This document shows positions 44,235 to 52,156 of a DNA stretch of 64,000 bases, in pieces. Numbering within the stretch: position 1 is the first letter of the stretch; each line of letters opens with the position of its first letter. The notes beneath the pieces are model-generated. The model was not told the origin of the DNA, did not search any database, and worked only from the letters and a program-made list of their open reading frames with translations. Position numbers and translations under genes: made by a program. This stretch comes from Novosphingobium sp. B1 (GTDB taxonomy: Bacteria; Pseudomonadota; Alphaproteobacteria; Sphingomonadales; Sphingomonadaceae), in assembly GCF_900176395.1 (NCBI RefSeq), contig NZ_FWXL01000001.1:62001-126000 (forward strand). The letters run 5' to 3'.

Positions 44235-44837
44235 ATGAATGACTGGATCGTCCACCTGATCGAAGGCGGCGGCTATTGGGGCATCGCGTTCCTGATGGTC
44301 ATCGAGAACGTGTTTCCCCCGATCCCATCGGAAGTCATCATGGGACTGGGCGGCATCGCGGTGGCGCGCGGGCGCATGGAGTTCTGGCCGCTGATGCTGG
44401 CGGGCACGGTGGGATCAACGCTTGGCAACTACTGCTGGTATCTGCTGGGGCGCAGCCTTGGCTATGAGCGGCTGCAGCCATTCGTGGACAGGTTCGGTCG
44501 CTGGCTGACGGTCGAGTGGCGCGATGTCGAAAAGATCGTGCATTTCTTTCGCCGGCATGGGCAATGGGTGGTGTTCGTGGTGCGGTTCGCGCCGTTCATG
44601 CGCACCATGATCTCGCTTCCTGCGGGACTGACGCGGATGGGGCATGTCCGCTTCCTGCTGTTCACTTTCGCCGGTGCGGCGATCTGGAATGCGATCCTCA
44701 GCGGTGCGGGGTTCTATCTCGGACGCAACTTCGGCGAGATCGAGAAATATACCGGGCCCATTGCCACGGCTACCCTCGCGATCGTGGCGATCGGCTATGT
44801 CTGGCGCATTCTCACGTGGAAGCCGCGCGGCCAATAG
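44235..44837 (+). CDS. DedA-family membrane protein
   Basis: 200 residues with about five hydrophobic segments. The DedA/SNARE-associated signatures are IENVFPPIPSEVIMGLGG, GSTLGNYCWYLLGRSLG and FVVRFAPFMRTMISLPAGLT. DedA proteins help recycle undecaprenyl phosphate or support envelope proton-driven transport. Stands alone after gshB with a 70-base gap. Confidence 0.92.
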   Translation: MNDWIVHLIEGGGYWGIAFLMVIENVFPPIPSEVIMGLGGIAVARGRMEFWPLMLAGTVGSTLGNYCWYLLGRSLGYERLQPFVDRFGRWLTVEWRDVEKIVHFFRRHGQWVVFVVRFAPFMRTMISLPAGLTRMGHVRFLLFTFAGAAIWNAILSGAGFYLGRNFGEIEKYTGPIATATLAIVAIGYVWRILTWKPRGQ

Positions 44838-44929
44838 ACGGGTTGACTACGCGGGGGCACCCGGCTCTTGTCTGGGTCACCAGCCCCGGGCTGGGCATAT
44901 GTAAATTTATCTAACCAAAGGCATTATCA

Positions 44930-45148
44930 ATGGCTGTCAAAGCGATGTGCATCGTGACGCGGAGCGAGGAAGGCCGGGGGGCCTATGCCGTGCGCATGGA
45001 CAATGACGAGAACGTCTATTTTCCCCTGAGCGTGACCGATGCGCTGGAACTGGAAGAGTTTGACGAGGTCGAGGCCATCCTGGTGAAGAACGACCGGCCG
45101 GAACCCGCGTGGCGGGCGATACGCGCTCGATTGCCAGTGGAGGACTGA
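44930..45148 (+). CDS. Small conserved-looking protein, function unknown
   Basis: 72 residues, acidic (VSDALELEEFDEVEA-like middle), no signal peptide or membrane segment. The strand-rich pattern MCIVTRSEEGRGAYAVRMD could be a small beta-barrel, but I do not recognise a family. It has its own upstream A/T-rich region (TATGTAAATTTATCTAACC at about 44897) and is followed by a bidirectional terminator at 45162-45191, so it is likely a monocistronic gene. Confidence 0.65.
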   Translation: MAVKAMCIVTRSEEGRGAYAVRMDNDENVYFPLSVTDALELEEFDEVEAILVKNDRPEPAWRAIRARLPVED

Positions 45149-45161
45149 CGTCCCGCGCATG

Positions 45162-45191
45162 AAAAAAGCCCCCGCAGTGCGAGGGCTTTTT
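45162..45191. terminator. Bidirectional Rho-independent terminator
   Basis: AAAAAAGCCCCCGC-AGT-GCGAGGGCTTTTT forms a stable stem with A and T tracts on both sides, between the small gene ending at 45148 and accC ending at 45200 on the other strand, serving both. Confidence 0.88.
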
Positions 45192-45199
45192 GCTTTTGC

Positions 45200-46546
45200 T
45201 CAGGCGTCCTTGGCGAGCCAGTCTTCCAGCCACTTGATCGTGTAGTCGCCGGAAAGGAAATCGGGCTCTGACAGCAGGCGCTGGTGGAGCGGGATCGAGG
45301 TCTTGGGACCTTCGATGACCATCTCTTCAAGCGCGCGCTTCAGGCGCATGATGCAGCCTTCGCGGGTGCGGCCGTAGACGATCAGCTTGGCGATCATCGA
45401 GTCATAGTACGGCGGGATCTTGTACCCGGCATAAAGCCCGGAATCGACGCGGACGTGCATGCCGCCGGCTGCGTGATAGCTCTTCACCAGGCCGGGCGAG
45501 GGCGCGAAGGTGAAGGGGTCTTCCGCGTTGATCCGGCACTCGATGGCGTGGCCCTTGAACTCGATCTCGTCCTGGCTGACCGAAAGCGGCTTGCCATCGG
45601 CGATACGGATCTGTTCGCGGACAAGGTCGACGCCGGTGATCGCTTCGGTAACGGGATGTTCCACCTGCAGGCGGGTGTTCATCTCGATGAAGTAGAACTC
45701 GCCGTTTTCCCAGAGGAATTCGATCGTGCCGGCGCCGCGATAGCCCATGTCGGCCATGGCCTTGGCGACGATGCCGCCCATGCGGTTGCGCTCTTCGGTG
45801 GAGATGACCGGCGAGGGCGCCTCTTCCAGTACCTTCTGGTGGCGGCGCTGCAGCGAGCAGTCGCGCTCACCCAGATGGATCGCGTTGCCGTTGCCGTCGC
45901 CGAAGATCTGGAATTCGATGTGGCGGGGGTTGCCGAGATACTTCTCGATATAGACGGTGGCGTCACCGAAGGCGGCCTTGGCTTCGCTGCCCGCCTGCTG
46001 GATCAGCGTTTCGAGCTGTTCAGGGCTGTTGCAGACCTTCATGCCGCGACCACCGCCGCCCGATGCGGCCTTGATGATCACCGGATAGCCGGCCTTCTCG
46101 GCAATGGCCTTGGCTTCTTCGAGATCCGACACCGCACCGTCAGAACCCGGCACCAGCGGCAGGCCGAGGGCACCGGCCGTACGCTTGGCCTCGATCTTGT
46201 CGCCCATCGTACGGATGTGCTCGGGCTTGGGGCCGATCCAGGTGATGTCGTGCGCTTCGACGATCTCTGCAAACTTGGCGTTCTCGGAAAGAAAGCCGTA
46301 GCCGGGGTGGATCGCGTCGGCGTGGGTGATTTCCGCTGCCGAGATGATCGCCGCGACGTTGAGATAGCTGTCCTTGGCCGCCGGCGGGCCAATGCACACC
46401 GCATGGTCGGCAAGGCGCACGTGCATCGCGTCGGCGTCGGCGGTGGAGTGCACCGCGACCGTCTCGATACCCATTTCATGCGCGGCACGGTGGATGCGCA
46501 GCGCGATTTCGCCGCGGTTGGCGATAAGCAGGCGCTTGATGGCCAT
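45200..46546 (-). CDS. accC: Acetyl-CoA carboxylase, biotin carboxylase subunit
   Basis: 448 residues. It begins [20 protein letters not shown], the standard AccC N-terminus. The ATP-grasp loop is [12 protein letters not shown], and the catalytic region [18 protein letters not shown] is complete. AccC carboxylates biotin on AccB in the first step of fatty acid synthesis. It starts 11 bases after the accB stop. The frame upstream to 46759 only reads across accB. Confidence 0.97.
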   Translation of the reverse strand: MAIKRLLIANRGEIALRIHRAAHEMGIETVAVHSTADADAMHVRLADHAVCIGPPAAKDSYLNVAAIISAAEITHADAIHPGYGFLSENAKFAEIVEAHDITWIGPKPEHIRTMGDKIEAKRTAGALGLPLVPGSDGAVSDLEEAKAIAEKAGYPVIIKAASGGGGRGMKVCNSPEQLETLIQQAGSEAKAAFGDATVYIEKYLGNPRHIEFQIFGDGNGNAIHLGERDCSLQRRHQKVLEEAPSPVISTEERNRMGGIVAKAMADMGYRGAGTIEFLWENGEFYFIEMNTRLQVEHPVTEAITGVDLVREQIRIADGKPLSVSQDEIEFKGHAIECRINAEDPFTFAPSPGLVKSYHAAGGMHVRVDSGLYAGYKIPPYYDSMIAKLIVYGRTREGCIMRLKRALEEMVIEGPKTSIPLHQRLLSEPDFLSGDYTIKWLEDWLAKDA

Positions 46547-46557
46547 ACCCTGCGCTC

Positions 46558-47043
46558 TTACGCGATCACGACCAGCGGCTGGTCGAATTCGACCGGCTGC
46601 GCGTTTTCGACCAGGATCGCCTTTACCACGCCGGCAGCGGGTGCGGTGATCGGATTCATCACCTTCATCGCCTCGATGATCAGCAGGGTTTCGCCTGCCT
46701 TCACGCTCTGCCCGACGCTGACGAAGTTGGCTGCGCCAGGCTCGGCTGCCAGGTAGCACGTGCCGACCATCGGCGACTTGATCGCGTCGGCATCGGCTGC
46801 CGGAGCGGCCACAGCTGCGGCGGCGGGCGCTGCTGCAGGTGCCGCGGCAACGGGGGCAGGCGCGGCAACGGCCACCGAGGCCATCGGCGCTGCCGTCAGC
46901 TGGCGGGCGACGCGGATCTTGCGTTCGCCATCTTCGACTTCGATTTCGGACAGGCCGGTTTCGGCCAGCAGCTCTGCCAGTTCGCGTACCAGCTTGCCGT
47001 CGATCGCCATGTTATCGGCCTTGTCGCCGCGTTCGTGACCCAT
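46558..47043 (-). CDS. accB: Biotin carboxyl carrier protein of acetyl-CoA carboxylase
   Basis: 161 residues. The biotinyl domain at the C-terminus has the biotin lysine in [10 protein letters not shown] (about 125), preceded by an Ala/Pro-rich swinging linker (about 55-85). The N-terminal helical part ([17 protein letters not shown]) is family-typical. Part of aroQ-accB-accC, a widespread gene order. The start is ATG at 47043; an internal ATG at residue 12 ([11 protein letters not shown]) is a credible alternative. Confidence 0.96.
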   Translation of the reverse strand: MGHERGDKADNMAIDGKLVRELAELLAETGLSEIEVEDGERKIRVARQLTAAPMASVAVAAPAPVAAAPAAAPAAAAVAAPAADADAIKSPMVGTCYLAAEPGAANFVSVGQSVKAGETLLIIEAMKVMNPITAPAAGVVKAILVENAQPVEFDQPLVVIA

Positions 47044-47144
47044 TGGAATTTCCTCGCGGGGTATGAATTCAGACCGCGCGCCATGCCCCCAAGTCGGCGG
47101 ACTGGCAAGTGGCAGCGGTCAGCGGAAGTGGAAAAACGCCTGTT

Positions 47145-47597
47145 TCAAAGGCGCGCGGCGGCCTCGAGCGCGACGATATAGCTGTTTGCACCGAAGCCGC
47201 ATACCGTCCCTTGCGCGGCCATGCCGACATAGGAATGGTGGCGGAAGCCCTCGCGCTTGTGCGGATTGGACAGGTGGACCTCAATCACCGGGACCTTGAT
47301 CGACTTGATCGCGTCATGGATGGCGACCGAGGTGTGGGTATAGGCGCCAGCGTTGAGCAGGACAGCCTTTACGCCTTCGGCTTGCGCCTCGTGCAGCCAG
47401 TCAACGAGGTGGCCTTCGTGGTTCGACTGGCGCATGTCGATCTCCAGGCCGAGCTCTCTGCCCCGATCCTCCAGCATTCCGGCGATATCGTCGAGAGTCT
47501 GCGATCCGTAGATCTCCGGCTCGCGCAGGCCGAGCAGGTTGAGGTTCGGACCGTTGAGCACGTAGATTGTCGCGCTGTCGGCCGTGGAATTTGACAT
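47145..47597 (-). CDS. aroQ: 3-dehydroquinate dehydratase, type II
   Basis: 150 residues. Type II dehydroquinase motifs are present: VLNGPNLNLLGLREPEIYG (catalytic Tyr), NAGAYTHTSVAI and IEVHLSNPHKREGFRHHSY (catalytic His). It catalyses the third shikimate step. First gene of the aroQ-accB-accC group on the minus strand, with a 101-base gap to accB. Confidence 0.97.
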   Translation of the reverse strand: MSNSTADSATIYVLNGPNLNLLGLREPEIYGSQTLDDIAGMLEDRGRELGLEIDMRQSNHEGHLVDWLHEAQAEGVKAVLLNAGAYTHTSVAIHDAIKSIKVPVIEVHLSNPHKREGFRHHSYVGMAAQGTVCGFGANSYIVALEAAARL

Positions 47598-47682
47598 GTT
47601 GGTTCCCCGATATGTGGGGACCCTGATAACCGTTGGGGCCGGTGGTGCAAGAGCGCGCGCACGATGCGGCGGTTGCCAGCGC

Positions 47683-48048
47683 TCAGTTGCCCGCGATCAT
47701 CGGGGGAGGCGGAGCCTCGATGGTGTTCTCATAGATGGCACTGTCGGCCGAACCGTCGGTGACGCCGCCATCGACAGGTTCGCCGTAGTTATCCGGTCCG
47801 CCCGCCTCGGCAGGAGGCGGGGCGGAGCCGCCGGTGGCCGCCATGCTGAGCGCCTGCTGCGATCGCTTTTCGGCCGCGTCGACCTTGGCCTCGAGCGCGG
47901 CCAGACGCGCCTCGGTCTGCGGATCGGCGCTCTTGCCGCAGGCGCCGAGCGCTGCGCAGATTGCCAGAATGGCGAGCCTGGCGCCGCGGCGCTTGTGGCC
48001 CGCAAAGCCCGATCGTCCAATCGGGGCTATGTCCGACGTCGTTGTCAT
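47683..48048 (-). CDS. Putative small lipoprotein with coiled coil
   Basis: 121 residues. A hydrophobic stretch ends in a lipobox-like ICAALGAC at about residue 37, but it follows a long ~25-residue N-terminus (IAPIGRSGFAGHKRRGARLA), unusual for a lipoprotein; translation may begin later than the ATG at 48048. The mature part has a short heptad region (EARLAALEAKVDAAEKRSQQ), then a Gly/Pro/Asp-rich tail. Function unknown. Confidence 0.6.
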   Translation of the reverse strand: MTTTSDIAPIGRSGFAGHKRRGARLAILAICAALGACGKSADPQTEARLAALEAKVDAAEKRSQQALSMAATGGSAPPPAEAGGPDNYGEPVDGGVTDGSADSAIYENTIEAPPPPMIAGN

Positions 48049-48113
48049 GCGCAGCGGTCTAGCATGCGGAAGTTACCAGAAAATAACCAAGATCGCGCCG
48101 CACTTCCTAGGGA

Positions 48114-48527
48114 TCAGCGGTCACTGCCGCGGGCTTTGCCCCATTGGCGCGCAGCGGTGTAGCCGAGGTAACCAGTGCCGAACAGGGCGTAGAGCGGTTC
48201 GGGCAGGCCGTTGAGGTAGCCATTGATGCCCGACGCGATGTTGTGCGCGGCATCGGGGCGGAAGGCCGCGATCAGGCCCATCGGCAGCGACCACAGCAGC
48301 ATGGCGTACATCACATAAAGGAATCCGGGCCGTGCGCGGCTGGTCCAGGGATCGGTGGACTGCGCTTCGGCGACGATGGCCGACATGCGGGTGCGCAACT
48401 GGTCGAGTTCCTGCGTACCTTCGAGCTTGAGGAGTTCGAGCTTGGCGCGATCGCGCGCGTCCTTATCCGGGATCACCTTGTCGATGATCGAGGAAATCGG
48501 AGATATCAGCGTTTCGAGAATACCCAT
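48114..48527 (-). CDS. Three-TM holin-like protein (gene transfer agent holin family)
   Basis: 137 residues, with an N-terminal amphipathic helix (ISSIIDKVIPDKDARDRAKL), a coiled segment, and two strong hydrophobic helices (FLYVMYAMLLWSLPMGLIAA and PLYALFGTGYLGY). It fits the 3TM holin family found with alphaproteobacterial gene transfer agents and prophages. No capsid or lysis partner lies beside it, so it is a solitary holin gene just outside the island. The ATG at 48527 is the start of the amphipathic domain. Confidence 0.75.
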   Translation of the reverse strand: MGILETLISPISSIIDKVIPDKDARDRAKLELLKLEGTQELDQLRTRMSAIVAEAQSTDPWTSRARPGFLYVMYAMLLWSLPMGLIAAFRPDAAHNIASGINGYLNGLPEPLYALFGTGYLGYTAARQWGKARGSDR

Positions 48528-48603
48528 CGCGTTCGTCCTTGCAGATGCGGAACGCACGCTGACATAACCATATCGGTTCGTGTAGGAAAACGGTTTCGGA
48601 CGC

Positions 48604-48639
48604 AAAAAAGCCCGCCTGCGCCGTGGCGCTTGCGGGCTT
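48604..48639 (-). terminator. Terminator of the tRNA locus
   Basis: On the minus strand AAGCCCGC pairs with GCGGGCTT around a GC-rich inner stem and is followed by a T run (48604-48609). It lies six bases beyond the CCA end of the tRNA fragment, so it is the original tRNA terminator. Confidence 0.85.
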
Positions 48640-48645
48640 CTTGAT

Positions 48646-48680
48646 TGGTCGGGACGAGAGGATTCGAACCTCCGACCCCC
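48646..48680 (-). other. tRNA 3'-end fragment (probably tRNA-Pro): integration site (att) of the island
   Basis: The minus strand reads GGAGGTTCGAATCCTC (T arm) then TCGTCCCGACCA, a normal T-arm/acceptor/CCA end. Upstream, where anticodon and D arms should be, the sequence departs into unrelated A/T-rich DNA, so the gene is truncated to its 3' ~35 bases. The implied C1-G72 pair with A73 is typical of tRNA-Pro. Tyrosine-integrase islands duplicate exactly this part of a tRNA; the intact tRNA should be at the far end, beyond the window. Confidence 0.8.
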
Positions 48681-48785
48681 ACACCCCCAGCTCGCCTTTT
48701 GCACCCGCGAACGCGACCGATAAAGCATTAAAAAATCACAAAATATCTTGAGTCCCCTTACTTTTTTGGCATCATCGATCTTGCG

Positions 48786-48854
48786 CTGGTGGTGCATTTG
48801 TTCTATTTATGTTCCGTACCGTTTCGACATTTTGCACCACCAGTGCACCACCAG
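48786..48854. repeat. 11-bp repeats TGCACCACCAG flanking the integrase promoter region
   Basis: TGCACCACCAG occurs twice in direct tandem (48833-48843 and 48844-48854) and once inverted as CTGGTGGTGCA (48786-48796). They lie between the att site and the integrase start, the expected place for integrase arm-binding or excisionase sites. Confidence 0.7.
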
Positions 48855-48886
48855 AAATGGGACGAGAATTAGAAGGCAGAACTGAA

Positions 48887-50122
48887 ATGCGCATCAGCTT
48901 GACGCGGGACTTTGTCAAAAAGGTCCCGATCCCGGATCGGCCGGTTGACTACCGCGATACACGTCTCAAGGGCCTCATCTTGCGTGTCATGCCAACGGGC
49001 GTCAAGTCTTGGTATTGTGAGTATGCACGCGCCAAGCGGGTCTGGCTGGGACGGGTCGATGCGGTCGGGTATTCGGAGGCGTTCGAGGCGGCGCAGAAGA
49101 TTCTGTCGGAGTTCTATCGGGGCATCGATCCGATCGAGGCTCGCAAGCCAGCACCTGATGTCCCCACATTGTGTGACTTCTTGGACGGTGACTATGCAAT
49201 CTGGGCACGGGCCAATCAGCGGGCGCACGAGCAAAATCTTGGGAGGCTAAAGGCGACCTTCAAATCGCTCCTTGCCAAAAAAATGGATGCGATCTCGGCC
49301 TTGGATATTGAACGCTGGCGGGGAAAGCAGGTCGAACGTGGCCTCAGCCATCAAACGCTCAACCGAGATATCTCTTCGATCAAGGCCTGCTTCAACAGGG
49401 CGGTCGATTGGGAAATCCTGGACAGAAATCCTATCACGAAAGTGAAGAAGGCGAGGACCGACGATCGTGTGAAAGTGCGATTCCTGTCCGGCGAGGAGGA
49501 GGAGCGGCTACGGAATTCGCTTGACCAACGAGAAATACGCCGGCGTCAGGAGAGGGCTTCAGCCAATGCCTGGAGGATCGCGCGAGGCTATGAGCCGTTG
49601 CGAAACATGCATGAATTGCTGTTCACTGACCATTTGAAGCCCTTGGTCCTTTTGTCGATCAACACCGGGGCAAGACGAGGCGAACTTTTCGATTTGACTT
49701 GGGAAAACGTTGATTTGGACCGACGCTTGATGACCGTCAGTGGTATGACCGCTAAGTCGAAACGGACTCGACATATTCCACTCAATCGAGAGGCGACTTG
49801 GGTGTTGAAGGGCTGGCAAGAGCAGACCGAGAAGTCGAGCGGGCTTGTCTTCGTCAATGACGATGGGCAGCGTTTTGATCGAGCGAACACCTCGTGGAGA
49901 GGGCTGCTGAAGCAAGCGGAGATCGTGAACTTTCGTTGGCACGACATGCGCCATCACTTTGCATCCAGGCTCGTAATGGGCGGCGTAGATCTCAACACCG
50001 TGCGTGAGTTGCTTGGCCACAGCGATTACGACATGACGCTTCGTTACGCGCACTTGGCGCCTGAGCATAAAATGAAGGCGGTCGAAGTTTTGGACCGACA
50101 GGACCTTCATGTTGCTGCTTGA
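48887..50122 (+). CDS. Tyrosine-type site-specific integrase
   Basis: 411 residues. The N-terminal arm-binding domain (DTRLKGLILRVMPTGVKSWY) and a core-binding domain precede the catalytic domain with NTGARRGELFDLTWENV (first Arg), RHIPLN, WHDMRHHFASRLV (HxxR), LLGHSDYDMTLRYAH (His and nucleophilic Tyr). It would integrate the island at the adjacent tRNA end. I chose the ATG at 48887 after AGAAGG; ATGs at 48809 and 48857 are in frame but would cover the repeats. Lower GC than neighbours is visible in its 3' half. Confidence 0.92.
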   Translation: MRISLTRDFVKKVPIPDRPVDYRDTRLKGLILRVMPTGVKSWYCEYARAKRVWLGRVDAVGYSEAFEAAQKILSEFYRGIDPIEARKPAPDVPTLCDFLDGDYAIWARANQRAHEQNLGRLKATFKSLLAKKMDAISALDIERWRGKQVERGLSHQTLNRDISSIKACFNRAVDWEILDRNPITKVKKARTDDRVKVRFLSGEEEERLRNSLDQREIRRRQERASANAWRIARGYEPLRNMHELLFTDHLKPLVLLSINTGARRGELFDLTWENVDLDRRLMTVSGMTAKSKRTRHIPLNREATWVLKGWQEQTEKSSGLVFVNDDGQRFDRANTSWRGLLKQAEIVNFRWHDMRHHFASRLVMGGVDLNTVRELLGHSDYDMTLRYAHLAPEHKMKAVEVLDRQDLHVAA

Positions 50123-50167
50123 TCATCCCAATGATCGAGACAAATGATGATCACGCAACCCTTCGGC

Positions 50168-50398
50168 CTAGTTCATCTGTACCGCCGCGCCTGTCCAGTC
50201 GACCACAAGTCGATCATACCCATGCTGCGCGCCTTCGACCGTCACTCGAGATCCAAGAAGATCCAAGTCCAAATCGAGGCGGTCCAAGATCCAAAGGTCG
50301 CCTGAATCAGTCAAAATGCTCGGCCCGTGCCCATCGTCGCTGAGTACGCCGCTCACGCGCATGCGTCGATTGTTGCCATTCCCGAACATCGAACTCAC
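50168..50398 (-). CDS. Small DUF5818-like protein
   Basis: 76 residues, with a strand-rich pattern [20 protein letters not shown] then [20 protein letters not shown] and [10 protein letters not shown]. This matches what I recall of DUF5818, small sphingomonad proteins of unknown function often carried on plasmids and islands. The GTG at 50398 overlaps the stop of the transglycosylase gene (GTGA); ATG at 50389 is an alternative. Coupled to the transglycosylase. Confidence 0.65.
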   Translation of the reverse strand: MSSMFGNGNNRRMRVSGVLSDDGHGPSILTDSGDLWILDRLDLDLDLLGSRVTVEGAQHGYDRLVVDWTGAAVQMN

Positions 50399-51057
50399 TT
50401 GGCTCCCCAGAACGAAAGGACGTTCCGCACGTAGGACGGGGTCTCACCGTTGAGCGGAATGCCGCCGGCGCGCTCGACGGCACCAGGCCCTGCATTATAG
50501 GCCGCGACCGCGAGATGGACGACTCCAAACTTGTCCAGCATCTGGCGCAGGTATTTGGCTGCGGCCCACAAGTTCGCACGCGGATCGAACCGATTGGACA
50601 CCCCAAGCTCGCGCGCCGTCTTCGGCATCAGCTGACCAAGTCCCGCAGCGCCGGCACCGCTCACCGCGAATGGATTGTAGCGCGATTCTGTCCAGATCAG
50701 CGCATCGAGGAGCCCGGTGGGCAATCCATATTGCGCTTCGGCGGCATAAACGTGGGGCAGGTAGACAGCACGCCGAAAACTTGGCTGAGTTTCTGAAGCT
50801 TTCTTGATTTTGTGCGGCGTGGATGCACCCAGGCCGGTCGGCTGGTTTGGTCTCAGGGTAGACCCTGCAATCTGCACAGGCGCTTGCCAGACGCCGTGTG
50901 TCACGAGCTGGAAGTCTTCCGCCGATCCATCAACCCGGTAGCCGGCCGCTGCGCTTTCCGGCCGCATGGCAGCCAACTTTTCATTTTGGGCGAGGGCAGG
51001 CCTTCCCGCCAAAAGTGCCGCTGCCGTGAGCAGTTTCCCGATCGTTTTTTGCGCCAT
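50395..51057 (-). CDS. Lytic transglycosylase, SLT domain
   Basis: 220 residues: a signal peptide ([19 protein letters not shown]), a ~75-residue linker, and a C-terminal SLT domain with the catalytic Glu in [14 protein letters not shown], then [16 protein letters not shown] and [17 protein letters not shown]. It cleaves peptidoglycan in the periplasm; on an island such enzymes often open the wall for a conjugation or phage apparatus (VirB1-like), but no other transfer gene is in view. The ATG at 51057 has an AAGGA ribosome site. Confidence 0.88.
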   Translation of the reverse strand: MAQKTIGKLLTAAALLAGRPALAQNEKLAAMRPESAAAGYRVDGSAEDFQLVTHGVWQAPVQIAGSTLRPNQPTGLGASTPHKIKKASETQPSFRRAVYLPHVYAAEAQYGLPTGLLDALIWTESRYNPFAVSGAGAAGLGQLMPKTARELGVSNRFDPRANLWAAAKYLRQMLDKFGVVHLAVAAYNAGPGAVERAGGIPLNGETPSYVRNVLSFWGAK

Positions 51058-51183
51058 GTGCAATTCCTTCTCTGGCCGAATCGGAACGGAACATATATAG
51101 AACACAGTTTGTAGGAAAACCGATTGTCAGCGGCGCAGAGCGGAGGCTGCGCGGGTGGAGGCATGTCATGATGGAGATGCCTC

Positions 51184-52080
51184 ATGTCCAAAGGTCACGG
51201 CCGCGATGCGCTCGAAACGCGTGCCAGGAAAATCGTTGAGCAACTGGGCGGGACTTGGTCGCGCTCAAAGGGTATGTGTTGCTGCCCGGCCCATGCCGAT
51301 CGCACGCCCTCGCTCAGCATCACGCTCGGCAAGCGGGCGATCCTCGTCCACTGCTTTGCTGGCTGCACCAACGAAGCGGTCATGCAGGCCATGGCTAGGC
51401 TCGGGGTGCGGATCTCGGACCTGTTCAATGGACCTGGTGGCCCGATCGCGATCCAGCCGCGCGTTGACGTCACCGATCGCAATGCGTTTCGGCTATGGCT
51501 CGAAGCCTCGGCCTTGGCTGGCACACCGGCTGAGCGCTATCTCGCGGGACGGGGAATCGCCGTTTCATCGCCCGACTTGCGCTTCCATCCACGCATGCCG
51601 CTTGGACCCAAGGGCTCGGTGCGTTTCCTGCCCGCGATGGTCGCTGCGGTGCGCAACGATGCCGGCGTCCTGGCGCTGAACCGGACCTTCCTTGATCCAG
51701 AAAGCGACCGCCTCGCGTCGTTCGAGCAGCCCAAGCGCTCGCTTGGCAGCCCGGGCTCAGGCTCGGTGCGCCTTGCCTTTCCGCGCGGCGGGCGCCTTGG
51801 TCTTGCCGAAGGTGTAGAAACGGCGCTTTCGGCTATGCAGCTTTTTGGCATTCCCTGCTGGGCGACGCTTGGCAACGAGCGGTTCGGTTTGGTCACGATC
51901 CCGGAATCGGTGCGCGAGCTCCACTTGTTCGTCGACAACGATGCCGGAGGGCGGCTCGCCGAGGAGCGCGCGCGCGAAGTCCACGCCCGCGAAGGCCGCC
52001 GGATTGTCGCCCGGCCGCCGCCGGGACACGGTGACGACTGGAACGACGAGTTACTGCGCCGAATTCGCGCGGCCGCTTGA
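51184..52080 (+). CDS. CHC2 zinc-finger / Toprim primase-like protein
   Basis: 298 residues. The N-terminal zinc ribbon has CCCPAHADRTPSLSI and VHCFAGC (CHC2 type). The C-terminal Toprim domain shows LAEGVETALSAMQLFGIPCW (Glu) and ELHLFVDNDAGGRLAEE (DxD). This architecture belongs to plasmid and phage primase-like proteins; a helicase domain is missing here but lies in the next gene. The gap to that gene is 76 bases and contains its CAGGAGG ribosome site, so the two probably form one DNA-processing unit. Confidence 0.88.
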   Translation: MSKGHGRDALETRARKIVEQLGGTWSRSKGMCCCPAHADRTPSLSITLGKRAILVHCFAGCTNEAVMQAMARLGVRISDLFNGPGGPIAIQPRVDVTDRNAFRLWLEASALAGTPAERYLAGRGIAVSSPDLRFHPRMPLGPKGSVRFLPAMVAAVRNDAGVLALNRTFLDPESDRLASFEQPKRSLGSPGSGSVRLAFPRGGRLGLAEGVETALSAMQLFGIPCWATLGNERFGLVTIPESVRELHLFVDNDAGGRLAEERAREVHAREGRRIVARPPPGHGDDWNDELLRRIRAAA

Positions 52081-52156
52081 GCATCGCAGGAGAGGAAAGA
52101 GGTCTTGGGGCCTGGTGAGGCCCCGGAAGGACTTGGGCCTCGTCAGGAGGATCCCG

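Noticed and set aside
48646..48720. A complete tRNA gene on the minus strand
   Set aside because: T arm, acceptor 3' strand and CCA are perfect, but no anticodon stem, D arm or matching 5' acceptor strand can be found in the following bases, so only a fragment is present.
48786..48854. CRISPR-like repeats
   Set aside because: The 11-mers are too short, two touch without a spacer and one is inverted; no cas genes are near.
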